Shown: in pieces, positions 25,633 to 34,718 of the stretch
Layout of the letters: each line of letters starts with the position of its first letter
How positions within the stretch are numbered: the stretch's first letter is position 1
Notes under the pieces: generated by a model
What the model was told of the DNA's origin: nothing
Database searches by the model: none
Seen by the model: the letters and a program-made list of their open reading frames with translations, nothing else
From: Actinomycetospora sp.
Lineage (GTDB): Bacteria; Actinomycetota; Actinomycetes; Mycobacteriales; Pseudonocardiaceae
Assembly (NCBI GenBank): GCA_029266415.1
Contig: JAQSWW010000031.1
Span: 1-38,335, forward strand
DNA: 38,335 nucleotides
Direction of reading: 5' to 3'
Position numbers and translations under genes: made by a program

Positions 25633-28149
25633 TGACGACCACGGAGAACCCCACCACGCCGACACCGGAGATCGGCCGGGACCGGCGCCGCAAGGAGGAC
25701 CGCCGGCTCATCACCGGGCGGACCCAGTGGACCGACAACAAGGCCCTCACCGGCCTGCTGCACATCGCGGTGGTGCGCAGCCCGTTCGCGCACGCCAACG
25801 TCAACGGCATCGACACCTCGGCGGCCAAGCAGGTGCCGGGCGTCGTCGCCGTCTACACCGCCGCCGACATCGGCGCCGACCAGGTCCAGCTGCCGTGCGC
25901 CTGGCCGGTCACCAAGGACATGCGCGCGCCGCAGCGTCCGGCACTCGCCGGCAGCCGCGTGAACTTCGCCGGCGAGGGCGTCGCCGTGGTCGTGGCACGC
26001 AGCGCGGCGATCGCCAAGGACGCCGCCGACCAGGTCGAGGTCGACTACGAGCAGCTCGAGCCCGTGCTCGACATGGAGGAGGCGCTGAAGGACGGCGCCA
26101 CCCTCGTGCACCCCGAGCTCGGCACCAACTCGAATGCCCAGTGGGTGTTCGACTCGGGCGAGGCGGGCTCCGGCGGCGACGTCTCCGAGGCGATCAAGAA
26201 GGCCGAGTCGGCCGACGACCAGATCGTGGTCCGGCGCCGCTTCCGCCAGCAGCGCCTCGTGCCGGTGTTCATGGAGCCGCGCTCCACGGTCGTCGACCCC
26301 ACCGGCGAGCAACTCGTCATGTGGTCGTCGACCCAGGTGCCGCACATCCTCAAGACGATGCTGGCGCTGACCCTCGGCCTGCCCGAGCACAAGATCCGCG
26401 TCATCGCGCCGGACGTCGGCGGCGGCTTCGGCGGCAAGATCGCCGTGGCCCCCGAGGAGGTCGTCACCCTGCTGGTGGCCCAGAAGCTGGGCAAGCCGGT
26501 GAAGTGGACCGAGACCCGCTCGGAGTCGCTGCTCACCGCGCACCACGGCCGGGACCAGATCCAGGACCTCACCATGTCGGTGACCAAGGACGGCACGGTC
26601 ACCGGTCTGGACGTCAAGCTCCTCGCCGACATGGGCGCCTACCTCGGCCTGGTCGGGCCGGGCGTGCCGATCCTCGGCGCGTTCATGTTCAACGCGATCT
26701 ACAAGATCCCGGCCTACCGGTTCGACTGCACCAACGTCTTCACCACCAAGACGCTCACCGACGCCTACCGCGGCGCCGGCCGGCCGGAGGCCACCTTCGG
26801 CATCGAGCGGATGATGGACGAGGTCGCGCTCGAGCTCGGCATGGAGCCGATGGAGTTCCGCCGGAAGAACTGGATCAAGCACGAGGAGTTCCCGTACACC
26901 ACGGTCAGCACGCTGACCTACGACACGGGCAACTACGAGGCCGCCACCGACCAGGCCATGCAGATGTTCGACTACGACGGCCTGCGGCGTGAGCAGCAGG
27001 AGCGCCGTCAGCGCGGCGACGTCAAGCAGCTCGGCATCGGCATCTCGACCTTCACCGAGATGTGCGGACTCGCCCCGTCGCGCGTCCTCGGCTCGCTGGA
27101 CTACGGCGCCGGCGGCTGGGAGACCGCGTCCATCCGGATGCTGCCCACCGGGAAGGCCGAGGTCGTCGTCGGCGTCAGCCCGCACGGGCAGGGCCACGAG
27201 ACCGCGTTCTCGCAGATCGTCGCCGACCAGCTCGGCGTCGGCTTCGACGACGTCGAGATCCTCCACGGCGACACCCAGTCGTCGTACCGGGGCCTCGACA
27301 CCTACGGCTCGCGCTCGCTGGTCGTCGGTGGCATCGCCGTCGTCAAGGCCGCCGAGAAGGTCGTCGAGAAGGCCAAGCCGATCGCCGCGCACATGCTCGA
27401 GGCCTCCGAGGGCGACCTCGAGTTCTCGGGCGGGCGGTTCACGGTCAAGGGCACCGACAAGGGCGTGGGCATCCAGGACATCGCGCTCGCGGTGTTCGCG
27501 GCCCACGACTACCCGGAGGGCATCGAGCCCGACATCGACGCCCACGCGACGTTCGACCCGGAGAACTTCTCGTTCCCGCACGGCACGCACCTGTGCGCCG
27601 TGGAGGTCGACACCGAGACCGGCATGGTTTCGATGTACAAGTACGTCTGCGTGGACGACGTCGGCAACATCATCAACCCGCTGATCGTCGAGGGCCAGGT
27701 GCACGGTGGCCTGGCGCAGGGCATCGCCCAGGCCCTGTTCGAGGAGGCCGCGTACGACGACCAGGGCACGCTGCTCTCGGGCACGCTGGTCGACTACACG
27801 CTGCCCAGCGCGGCGGACCTGATCAGCTTCGACACCGCGAACACCACCACCGCGTCGACCACCAACCCGCTCGGGGCCAAGGGTGTCGGCGAGGCGGGGA
27901 CGATCGCCTCGACCCCCGCGGTCGTGAACTCGGTGCTCGACGCGATCCGCCACCTCGGTGTCAAGGACATCGACATGTGTCAAGGACATCGACATGCCGA
28001 CGACGCCCTACCGCGTCTGGTCGGCCATCCAGAAGGCGTCGGGCACCGCCGGGCGCGGCGACGAGGCAAACATCGCCTCGCCGGGCGCCGGCCTGGGCTC
28101 CACGGCCAGCGACATCTCGAAGGGCGACACCCAGGGAGGACACCTGTGA
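25632..28149 (+). pseudogene. coxL: Form II CO-dehydrogenase-like large subunit, frameshifted near the 3' end
   Basis: Molybdopterin-binding catalytic subunit. The first 782 codons are normal and include VGGGFGGKIAVAPEE, the active-site loop AYRGAGR (378-384) that marks form II rather than form I (AYxCSFR) enzymes, GQGHETAFSQ, and GVGEAGT with catalytic E754. A 19-bp tandem duplication (27959-27996) then shifts the frame. The original ending (PTTPYRVWSAIQKAS...GGHL, stop at 28147-28149) lies in the +1 frame; without the duplication the protein would be 832 residues. The shifted frame has no stop and reads 56 foreign codons straight into coxM, giving one ORF 25632-28997 (1121 residues). All catalytic residues precede the break, so activity may remain. 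Substrate could be CO or another compound. Confidence 0.9.
27959..27996 (+). repeat. 19-bp perfect tandem duplication in coxL
   Basis: TGTCAAGGACATCGACATG occurs twice without a gap (27959-27977 and 27978-27996). Because 19 is not a multiple of three it causes the coxL frameshift. Removing one copy restores the frame and the GTGA overlap with coxM. Confidence 0.97.
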
Positions 28150-28997
28150 TCCCGGCCCAGTTCGACTACGTCCGGCCCACCACGGTCGACGAGGCGCTCC
28201 AGGCGCTGCGTGACGGCGGGGACGACGCCAAGCTCCTCGCCGGCGGGCAGAGCCTGCTGCCGGTGCTGCGGCTGCGGATGGCCGACCCGTCGCTGATCAT
28301 CGACCTCAACGGCATCCCCGAGCTCAAGGGTGTCCGCGAGGAGGGTGACCGCATCGTCGTCGGCGCGATGACGTCGCACTACGACGTCACCCGCGACGAC
28401 ACGCTGCGCCAGCACGTCGCCCTCATCCAGGAGGCGACGAAGACGGTCGCCGACCCGCAGGTGCGGCACAAGGGCACGCTCGGCGGGGCCCTGGCCCACG
28501 CCGACCCGGCCGGTGACCTCGCCGCCCCGGCGCTGGCCCTCGAGGCGGAGTTCGTCATCGCGGGCGGCAACGGCACCCGCACGGTGTCGGCGGCGGACTT
28601 CTTCGAGGACTACTTCACCACCGCCATCGGCGACGGAGAGCTCCTCACCGAGATCCGCTTCCCGAAGTACACCGGGTGGGGCGCGCGGTACGAGAAGTTC
28701 AACCGGGTCGCGCAGGCCTGGTCGATCGTCGCCGTGGCCGCCACGGTGAAGGTCGACGGGGGCACGATCTCCGACGCCCGCATCGGGCTGACCAACATGG
28801 CGGGCACCCCGGTGCGCGCCCGGGCCGTGGAGTCGGCCCTGGTCGGTCAGAGCGCGACCGAGGACAATGTGCGCAAGGCCGCCCAGGCCGCCGCCGAGGG
28901 CACCAGCCCGACCGCCGACGCCGATGCCGGTTCCGACTACCGCGAGCACCTCGCCAGGGTGCTCACCGGTCGGGCCGTCCTCGCCGCCGCGGGCTGA
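28146..28997 (+). CDS. coxM: CO-dehydrogenase-like medium (FAD) subunit
   Basis: 283 residues, the FAD-binding subunit of the Mo hydroxylase. FAD motifs are present: LLAGGQSLLPVLRLR (about 29-43) and TLGGALAHADPAGD (about 113-126), with the C-terminal CO_deh_flav_C region (YEKFNRVAQAWSIVAVAA). The GTG at 28146 overlaps the original coxL stop (GTGA) and has its own AGGGAGGA about 6 nt upstream, so it can still be translated separately. Because of the coxL duplication it is also in frame with the shifted coxL and could be made as the C-terminal part of a fusion. Confidence 0.93.
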   Translation: MIPAQFDYVRPTTVDEALQALRDGGDDAKLLAGGQSLLPVLRLRMADPSLIIDLNGIPELKGVREEGDRIVVGAMTSHYDVTRDDTLRQHVALIQEATKTVADPQVRHKGTLGGALAHADPAGDLAAPALALEAEFVIAGGNGTRTVSAADFFEDYFTTAIGDGELLTEIRFPKYTGWGARYEKFNRVAQAWSIVAVAATVKVDGGTISDARIGLTNMAGTPVRARAVESALVGQSATEDNVRKAAQAAAEGTSPTADADAGSDYREHLARVLTGRAVLAAAG

Positions 28998-29045
28998 CGC
29001 TCCCGCGTCGACCACCGTCCGACGATCCGTTCGTCACGACGCCCC

Positions 29046-29074
29046 GGCCCGCTCCCGCACCGCGGGAGCGGGCC
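29046..29074 (+). terminator. Strong 13-bp hairpin between coxM and coxG
   Basis: GGCCCGCTCCCGC and GCGGGAGCGGGCC form a perfect stem with a 3-nt loop (ACC). There is no T-run. It may attenuate transcription into coxG or stabilise the upstream mRNA. Confidence 0.6.
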
Positions 29075-29112
29075 GCCGTCGTGAACCGCACCCTCTCCTC
29101 GGAGGTACGCCA

Positions 29113-29985
29113 GTGAAGCTCGAGAACGAGTTCACCGTCCCGGTGGACATCGACACCGTGTTCGACGCCCTGAACGACCCGGAGAAGGTCACGCCGTGCT
29201 TCCCGGGCGCCACCCTCGACTCGCGCGAGGGAGACGACTTCACCGGCACGGTCAAGGTGAAGCTCGGCCCGATCTCCATGACCTACAAGGGCAAGGGGAC
29301 CTTCGTCGAGCGCGACAAGACCAACCACAAGGTCGTCGTCGACGCCCAGGGCCGTGACTCGCGGGGCAACGGCACCGCGTCGGCCAAGGCGACGCTGACG
29401 ATGAGCGACGAGGGCGGCAAGACCAAGGTCAACGTCCTCACCGAGATGCAGGTGACCGGCAAGCCCGCCCAGTTCGGGCGCGGCGTCATGGCCGACGTCG
29501 GGGACAAGATCCTCGGGCAGTTCGCGGCCTGCCTCGCCGACGAGTTCGGCAGCTCCTCGGGCGGGCCGGCCGCGGCCACCGTCAGCGGCACCGACACCGC
29601 CGCGTCCGGCGGCAACGGCACCGCCCCGGCTCCCGAGGCCGTGTCCGGCGGCGCCGGCGCCCCGGTCACCGGGCCGCCCTCGCCCGCCCCGGTGGCGTCC
29701 GGCTCCGGCGCGCCCGCCGCGGCGGCCATGCCCACCACCGTCGCCGAGGCCTCCAAGGGCGACCAGGGCGCCAAGCCCGGCGCATCGGTCGGCGGGGCCG
29801 CGAGCGCCGCGGGCGAGGCCGCGGCGCAGCCCAGCCAGCCGCGCCGCCAGCAGGTCGAGGCCATCGACCTGCTCGACAGCTCGCGGGACGCGATCCTCAA
29901 GCGCATGGTGCCCGTGGGCATCGGCGCCGGCGTCCTCGCCGCGCTGATCGCGATCATCCTGATCGTGCGCGGGCGCTCCTCCTAG
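29113..29985 (+). CDS. coxG: CoxG-like SRPBCC protein with C-terminal membrane anchor
   Basis: 290 residues. Residues 1-145 form the CoxG/SRPBCC domain (MKLENEFTVPVDIDTVFDALNDPEKVTPCFPGA, later GKPAQFGRG and DKILGQFAACL). A long Ala/Pro/Gly-rich linker (about 148-245) leads to one TM helix (about 265-286) ending in RGRSS. CoxG of the well-studied CO dehydrogenase recruits the enzyme to the membrane; the tail anchor here would do so directly. GTG 29113 has GGAGG about 7 nt upstream. It lies 115 nt after coxM, behind a hairpin. Confidence 0.88.
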   Translation: MKLENEFTVPVDIDTVFDALNDPEKVTPCFPGATLDSREGDDFTGTVKVKLGPISMTYKGKGTFVERDKTNHKVVVDAQGRDSRGNGTASAKATLTMSDEGGKTKVNVLTEMQVTGKPAQFGRGVMADVGDKILGQFAACLADEFGSSSGGPAAATVSGTDTAASGGNGTAPAPEAVSGGAGAPVTGPPSPAPVASGSGAPAAAAMPTTVAEASKGDQGAKPGASVGGAASAAGEAAAQPSQPRRQQVEAIDLLDSSRDAILKRMVPVGIGAGVLAALIAIILIVRGRSS

Positions 29986-30026
29986 GGAACACCGCGCCGG
30001 CGGCTCGGGCCGCATGCCTCGGCGCG

Positions 30027-30069
30027 ACGCGAGAGCCCTCCACCGATCGTGGGTGGAGGGCCCTCGCGT
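30027..30069 (+). terminator. Terminator-like 18-bp hairpin after coxG
   Basis: CGCGAGAGCCCTCCACC (30028-30044) pairs with GGTGGAGGGCCCTCGCG (30052-30068) with one mismatch and a 7-nt loop; flanking A/T extends the stem. It closes the cox operon before thiM. No TPP-riboswitch core is visible in this leader. Confidence 0.75.
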
Positions 30070-30102
30070 GTGTCCGGGGCCGGGAACGGCAAGGTCAGCA
30101 CC

Positions 30103-30924
30103 ATGACCGCCTCCCCGACCTCGCGCACCGCGGTCCTCCTCGACGCGCTGCACGGGGAGACACCGCTGGTGCACTGCGTGACCAACCTGGTCGCCACGAC
30201 CTTCTCCGCCAACGCGCTGCTCGCCCTCGGCGCGTCGCCGGCGATGGTGGAGGACCCCGAGGAGGCAGGCGAGCTCGCCGCCGTCGCCGGGGCGCTCGTC
30301 ATCAACACCGGGACCATGTCGCCCGCGCGCGCCGACGGGATGCACGCCGCCGTGGTCGCCGCCCGCGGCGCCGGGACGCCGTGGCTGCTCGACCCCGTCG
30401 GCGTCGGCCCGCTCACGATGCGGACGCGGGTGGCCGGCCACCTGCTCGACCTCGGACCGACGGTGGTGCGCGGCAACGCCTCGGAGATCCTCGCGCTGGC
30501 CGGGCGGGAGGGCGGCGGCCGCGGCGTGGACGCCACGGCGACCGTCGCCGACGCCGCCGACGCCGCCGACGATCTCGCGCGCCGGCACGGCACGGTCGTC
30601 GCGGTCAGTGGCGCGGTCGACCGGCTCACCGACGGGACCACCGTGCACCACGTCGCCGGTGGCCACCCGCTGATGGGCCGCGTGACGGCCATGGGCTGCG
30701 CGCTGGGCGCCCTCACCGCCGCGTTCCTCGCCGCGGCCCGCACCACCGGCGACGACGCGCTCACAGCGGCCGTCGCCGCGCACGCCGCCGTCGGCGCCTG
30801 CGGCTCCGCGGCCGGGGCGGCCGCCCGCGGGCCGGGGTCGTTCGTCCCGGCCTGGCTGGACGAGCTCGCCGCCCTCGACACCACCGCCGCGGCCGGCACC
30901 GACGCGCTCGTGGACACGGCATGA
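30103..30924 (+). CDS. thiM: Hydroxyethylthiazole kinase
   Basis: 273 residues, ribokinase-like fold. ThiM phosphorylates 4-methyl-5-(2-hydroxyethyl)thiazole for thiamine salvage. Diagnostic segments are PLVHCVTNLVATTFSANALLALGASPAMVEDPEE, the WLLDPVGVG strand, VVRGNASEI, and the anion-hole GCALGALTAAF. ATG 30103 follows the cox terminator, and the stop overlaps thiE as ATGA. No recognisable TPP riboswitch lies in the short leader. Confidence 0.95.
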   Translation: MTASPTSRTAVLLDALHGETPLVHCVTNLVATTFSANALLALGASPAMVEDPEEAGELAAVAGALVINTGTMSPARADGMHAAVVAARGAGTPWLLDPVGVGPLTMRTRVAGHLLDLGPTVVRGNASEILALAGREGGGRGVDATATVADAADAADDLARRHGTVVAVSGAVDRLTDGTTVHHVAGGHPLMGRVTAMGCALGALTAAFLAAARTTGDDALTAAVAAHAAVGACGSAAGAAARGPGSFVPAWLDELAALDTTAAAGTDALVDTA

Positions 30925-31601
30925 CGCCGCTCGACCCGCGCCTCTACCTCATCGTCGACCCGGTGCACGGGCCCGGCGACCCGCTCGCCGTGGTGCGCGC
31001 GGCGGTGGCCGGCGGCGTCACCGCCGTGCAGGTCCGCGCGCCGGAGTCCACGGGGCGCGAGCTGGTCGCGGGCACGCGGGCGGTGCTCGACGCGGTGCGC
31101 GACGCCGGGGTGGCGGTGATCGTGAACGACCGCCTCGACGTCGCCCTCGCCGCGGGCGCCGACGGCGTGCACCTCGGCCGCGACGACGTCCCGCCCGAGG
31201 ACGCCCGCCGCGTCGCCGGCCCGGGCCTGTCGATCGGGTGGTCGGTGACCGGGCCCGACGACCTCGACGTCGTCCCGGGTACCGTCGACCTCCTCGGCAT
31301 CGGCCCCGTGTTCGCGACGGCCACCAAGCCCGACGCCGCACCCCCGACCGGCATCGACGGGCTGCGCCGGCTGTGGGCGGACGCGCGGGCGCTCGGCCTG
31401 CCCGCCGTGGCGATCGGCGGGATCGACCCGGACAACGCGGGCGAGGTCCTCGCGACCGGCGTCCCGGGGCTCTGCGTCAGCTCGGCGATCGTCGCCGCCC
31501 CGGACCCGGGCGCCGTGGCCCGCACTTTGCGCTCCGCGCTCGTGAGCGCTTCCCCGTGGCAGGGCACGGAGAAGCGCTCACAGGGCGGTGGCCCAGACTG
31601 A
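30921..31601 (+). CDS. thiE: Thiamine-phosphate synthase
   Basis: 226 residues, TIM barrel joining the thiazole and pyrimidine phosphates to make thiamine phosphate. Motifs include LYLIVDP, VNDRLDVALAAGADGVHLGRDDV, LLGIGPVFATATKPDA and VAIGGIDPDNAGEV. The last 20 or so residues (SASPWQGTEKRSQGGGPD) are encoded by a hairpin element and are unlikely to be ancestral. Translation is coupled to thiM (ATGA overlap). Confidence 0.93.
   Translation: MTPLDPRLYLIVDPVHGPGDPLAVVRAAVAGGVTAVQVRAPESTGRELVAGTRAVLDAVRDAGVAVIVNDRLDVALAAGADGVHLGRDDVPPEDARRVAGPGLSIGWSVTGPDDLDVVPGTVDLLGIGPVFATATKPDAAPPTGIDGLRRLWADARALGLPAVAIGGIDPDNAGEVLATGVPGLCVSSAIVAAPDPGAVARTLRSALVSASPWQGTEKRSQGGGPD
31542..31581 (+). terminator. 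Hairpin at the end of thiE
   Basis: GTGAGCGCTTCCCCGTG (31542-31558) pairs with CACGGAGAAGCGCTCAC (31565-31581) with one mismatch and a 6-nt loop. It shares its outer GTGAGCnCTTnC motif with the hairpin at 20938-20977 and, like it, lies inside the last codons of the upstream gene just before the next gene's promoter. Confidence 0.65.
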
Positions 31602-31605
31602 CCCC

Positions 31606-32619
31606 GTGCGCCCCGGTCCCACGAACTCCCTCGTCGACGTCCCCGGCCTGCAGGTCGGGCACGCGCAGCTCCCCGGGGAGGGCGCGCTGTCGGGGACGAC
31701 GGTGGTGCTCCCGGGCCCCGACGGGGTGGTGGCGGGCGTCGACGTGCGCGGCGGCGGCCCCGGGACGCGCGAGACCGACGCCCTCGACCCCCGCACGCTC
31801 GTCGAGCGCGTCCACGCCGTCGTGCTCACCGGCGGCAGCGCCTACGGGCTCGCGGCGGCCTCGGGTGTCGCCGACGCGCTCGGCGCCGCGGGCAGGGGCT
31901 TCCCCGTCGGCCGCGCCCCGGACGAGGTCGTGCCCGTCGTCCCCGCCGCCGTGGTGTTCGACCTCGGGCGCGGAGGCCGGTTCGCCGCCCGTCCCGGGGC
32001 AGCGCTCGGTGCCGAGGCCCTCGCGGCCTGCACCGACACCGCGCCCGCCGAGGGCGTCGTCGGCGCCGGCACCGGCACGCTGATCGGCGGGCTCAAGGGC
32101 GGCGTCGGCGCGGCGTCGGCGGTGCTGTCGGACGGGACGGTGGTGGCGGCGCTGGTCGTCGCGAACGCGGCGGGTTCCGCGGTCGACCCGGCGACCGGCG
32201 AGCTCTGGGGCGCCCGGCACCGCCACGTCGACGACGTCGAGCTCCCCGCCCTGCCCGACGACCGGTCCTCGCTGCTGGCCGCGCTGCAGGCGGCCGCCGC
32301 CCCGCCGACGCTGAACACGACGATCGGCGTCGTCGCGACCGACGCGGGGCTCTCGGTGGCGCAGTGCGCCAAGCTCGCCGCGGTCGGCCACGACGGTCTC
32401 GCCCGCGCCGTGCGCCCCGTGCACGGGATGACCGACGGCGACACGTTCTTCGGGCTCGCCACCACGGCGCGCCCGGCGCCCGACCTCGCCGCGCTCCAGG
32501 AGATCCTCACCGCCGGCGCCGACTGCGTCACCCGCGCCGTCGTCCACGCCGTCCTGGCCGCCCGCTCGGTCGAGACGCCCGCGGGGCACTGGCGCGCCTA
32601 CCGCGACCTGGTGGGGTGA
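31606..32619 (+). CDS. P1 (DmpA/BapA)-family self-processing aminopeptidase
   Basis: 337 residues. Family features are SLVDVPGLQVGHAQ at the N-terminus, VVLTGGSAYGLAAASGVADAL and the self-cleavage/nucleophile site PTLNTTIGVVATD (N237|T238). P1 peptidases cleave themselves before a Ser/Thr that then acts as the N-terminal nucleophile; they release N-terminal residues from D- or beta-amino acid-containing peptides. GTG 31606 lies 6 nt after CAGACT, a leaderless pattern; GTG 31588 is an in-frame alternative. It is followed 25 nt later by the AraC-type regulator. Confidence 0.9.
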   Translation: MRPGPTNSLVDVPGLQVGHAQLPGEGALSGTTVVLPGPDGVVAGVDVRGGGPGTRETDALDPRTLVERVHAVVLTGGSAYGLAAASGVADALGAAGRGFPVGRAPDEVVPVVPAAVVFDLGRGGRFAARPGAALGAEALAACTDTAPAEGVVGAGTGTLIGGLKGGVGAASAVLSDGTVVAALVVANAAGSAVDPATGELWGARHRHVDDVELPALPDDRSSLLAALQAAAAPPTLNTTIGVVATDAGLSVAQCAKLAAVGHDGLARAVRPVHGMTDGDTFFGLATTARPAPDLAALQEILTAGADCVTRAVVHAVLAARSVETPAGHWRAYRDLVG

Positions 32620-32644
32620 CCGCCGCCCGCGGCACCATGGCCAC

Positions 32645-33304
32645 GTGGAGGCCTACCGCGAGCGGCCGGTGGCGCCCGGCGTGGTGCTCTGGGCCAGCGA
32701 CGGATCGGCGACGACGATCCTGCCCGACGGCTGCCTCGACCTGATCTGGAACGGCGCCGGCCTCGTGGTCGCCGGGCCCGACGCCGCCGCGCGGCACCAC
32801 GGCGGCGGGCCGCCGCACGTGGGCCTGCGCTTCTCCCACGGGCGCGGCCCGTCGCACCTCGGCGTGCGCGCCGACGAGCTGCGCGACACCACGGTGCCGC
32901 TGGCCGCCGTGTGGTCCGACGCCGCGGCCCGCGAGCTCACCGAGCGCGTCGCCGACGACCCCGCGGACGTGCTGGCCGGCGTCGCCACCGCCACGCCGCC
33001 CGGCGCGGACGACCGCTTCGGCGCGCGGGTGTTCGCCGCGCTGCAGCGGGGCGCCGGCGTCGCGGGGCTGGCCGACGCGCTGAGCACCACCACCCGCACC
33101 CTGCACCGGCGCTGCCTGCCGGTGTTCGGGTACGGCCCGCAGCACCTCGGGCGGATCCTGCGCCTGCAGCGCGCCCTGGCCCGGGCGCGGGCGGGGACGC
33201 CGTGGGCGGAGGTCGCCGCGGTCGAGGGCTTCGCCGACCAGCCGCACCTGGCCCGCGAGGTCCGCGCCCTCGCCGGGACGACGCCGACCGGGCTACTCCG
33301 ATAG
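32645..33304 (+). CDS. AraC-family transcription regulator
   Basis: 219 residues. An N-terminal domain (about 1-115; LPDGCLDLIWNG, VGLRFSHGRGP) resembles the ligand-binding part common in stand-alone AraC-type regulators. Two HTHs occupy about 125-215 (AGLADALSTTTRTLHRRC and WAEVAAVEGFADQPHLAREVRALAGTTP). The ligand is unknown. Its 3' end overlaps the convergent VOC gene by 12 bp. Confidence 0.88.
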   Translation: MEAYRERPVAPGVVLWASDGSATTILPDGCLDLIWNGAGLVVAGPDAAARHHGGGPPHVGLRFSHGRGPSHLGVRADELRDTTVPLAAVWSDAAARELTERVADDPADVLAGVATATPPGADDRFGARVFAALQRGAGVAGLADALSTTTRTLHRRCLPVFGYGPQHLGRILRLQRALARARAGTPWAEVAAVEGFADQPHLAREVRALAGTTPTGLLR

Positions 33305-33688
33305 CGACGCGAACAGGTCCACCTGCGACCCGTCGGGGTCGTGCACCACCGCGTAGCGCATGCCCCAGGCGGCGTCCCACGGCGCGAGCTCGCCGACGTG
33401 CCCCGCCTCGACCAGCGACGCGTAGACGGCGTCGACCTCGGCCGGCGAGTCGCACGCGAAGGCCAGGGCGTTGCGCGTGCCGCCGCTCGGCGGGGTCCAC
33501 GACGGGTCGAAGGACCGGACGGTGTCCTCGGTGTCGAAGGCCAGGCGCATCCCGCCGCCCAGGTCGACCTCGACGTGGGGCTGCCCGTCGGCCTCGGGCG
33601 GGGCGTCGAGGCCCAGGCGGCGGTAGAAGGCGAGCGCGGCGGCCATGTCGGAGACCACGAGCTCGACGACGGTGAGACGAGGAGGCAT
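33293..33688 (-). CDS. VOC/glyoxalase-superfamily protein
   Basis: 131 residues with the VOC beta-alpha-beta3 repeats: LTVVELVVSDMAAALAFYRRLGL and the matching C-terminal WGMRYAVVHDPDGSQVDLFASL. Members include glyoxalases, dioxygenases and antibiotic-binding resistance proteins; nothing here picks one. It is monocistronic, convergent with the AraC-type gene and divergent from the AlkA-like gene. One 48-nt repeat copy lies in its upstream gap. Confidence 0.88.
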   Translation of the reverse strand: MPPRLTVVELVVSDMAAALAFYRRLGLDAPPEADGQPHVEVDLGGGMRLAFDTEDTVRSFDPSWTPPSGGTRNALAFACDSPAEVDAVYASLVEAGHVGELAPWDAAWGMRYAVVHDPDGSQVDLFASLSE

Positions 33689-33746
33689 GCCGGCGACCGT
33701 AGGAGCTGCCCGGCCCGCGCGGCTTGGAGCGATCGGACAGGATGCG

Positions 33747-33794
33747 CGGGAGACGCAGCAGTCCACGGAGCACGCCGATGGGGGAGCTCGACCC
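33747..33794 (-). repeat. 48-nt dispersed element, copy C
   Basis: On the minus strand the 25-nt block (33770-33794) differs from copies A and B at one position (CCCCCATCGG for CCCCTATCGG). The 10-nt spacer and the 13-nt block (33747-33759) follow. It lies in the gap between the divergent VOC and AlkA-like genes and ends 11 nt before the AlkA-like GTG start. Confidence 0.88.
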
Positions 33795-33805
33795 AGGGAG
33801 GCCTC

Positions 33806-34714
33806 GTGCCCCACGCCGAGGAGCGCACGCTGGGCTTCACCGCCCCGCTGTGCCCCGACAACCTCTTCGGTCACCTGGTGGCGACCGCGGTCCCGGGCGT
33901 CGAGGAGTGGCACGACGGGGCGTACCGGCGCAGCCTCGCCCTCCCCGGCGGGCCCGGGGTGGTCGCGCTGCGGCCGGGTGCCGACGGCGACGACCACGTC
34001 CGCGCCGTCCTGACGCTCACCGATCCCGCCGACGCCGACCGCGCGACGGCCCTGGCGCGCCGCATCCTCGACCTCGACGCGGACCCCGCCGCCGTCGACA
34101 CCACCCTGCGCGCCGACCCCGCCCTCGCCCCGCTGGTCGACGCCGCGCCGGGCCGCCGCGTGCCCGGCTCGCCCGATCCGGACGAGTTCGCGGTGCGCGC
34201 CGTCCTCGGCCAGCAGGTCTCCACCGCCGCCGCGCGCACCCACGCGGGCCGGCTCGTCCGTGGGCACGGCACGCCGCTGCCCGACGGGTTCGCGGGCCCC
34301 GCCAGCACGCTCACCCACCTGTTCCCCGGCGCCCCCGCGCTGACGGCCGTCGACCCCGACGAGCTCGGGATGCCGCAGACCCGCAGGCGCACACTGCTCA
34401 CGCTCGTCCGGGCCCTCGCCGACGGCGACGTCGTGCTCGACCCCGCCGACGTCCCCGCCGCCCGTGCCGCCCTGGGCGCGCTGCCCGGGATCGGGCCCTG
34501 GACCGTCGACTCGGTGGCCATGCGCGCCCTCGGCGACCCCGACGCCTTCCTGCCCTCCGACCTCGGGATCCGGGTGGCGGCCGAACGCCTCGGGCTCCCG
34601 GCGCGCGACCGCGACCTCGTGGCCCGCGCCGACGCCTGGCGCCCGTACCGGGCCTACGCCACGCAGTACCTGTGGGCCGCCCTGGACCACGCCGTCAATG
34701 TGATGCCAGGGTGA
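33806..34714 (+). CDS. AlkA-like DNA-3-methyladenine glycosylase II
   Basis: 302 residues. An AlkA N-terminal-like domain (about 8-115) precedes the HhH-GPD domain: EFAVRAVLGQQVSTAAAR (about 127-144), the helix-hairpin-helix ALPGIGPWTVDSVAMRAL (225-242) and catalytic D252 in FLPSDLGIR. It removes alkylated bases. GTG 33806 has AGGGAGG about 5 nt upstream. It lies near a methylguanine methyltransferase gene, as in Ada-type repair groups, but no Ada regulator is present. Confidence 0.9.
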   Translation: MPHAEERTLGFTAPLCPDNLFGHLVATAVPGVEEWHDGAYRRSLALPGGPGVVALRPGADGDDHVRAVLTLTDPADADRATALARRILDLDADPAAVDTTLRADPALAPLVDAAPGRRVPGSPDPDEFAVRAVLGQQVSTAAARTHAGRLVRGHGTPLPDGFAGPASTLTHLFPGAPALTAVDPDELGMPQTRRRTLLTLVRALADGDVVLDPADVPAARAALGALPGIGPWTVDSVAMRALGDPDAFLPSDLGIRVAAERLGLPARDRDLVARADAWRPYRAYATQYLWAALDHAVNVMPG

Positions 34715-34718
34715 ACGG

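Noticed and set aside
27958..28149. Independent small gene of 63 codons at the coxL end
   Set aside because: It is the displaced ancestral C-terminus of CoxL in the +1 frame, created by the 19-bp duplication, not a separate gene.
29986..30102. Possible TPP riboswitch before thiM
   Set aside because: The gap is mostly a terminator hairpin; the conserved CUGAGA and ACCUGA-type cores were not found.
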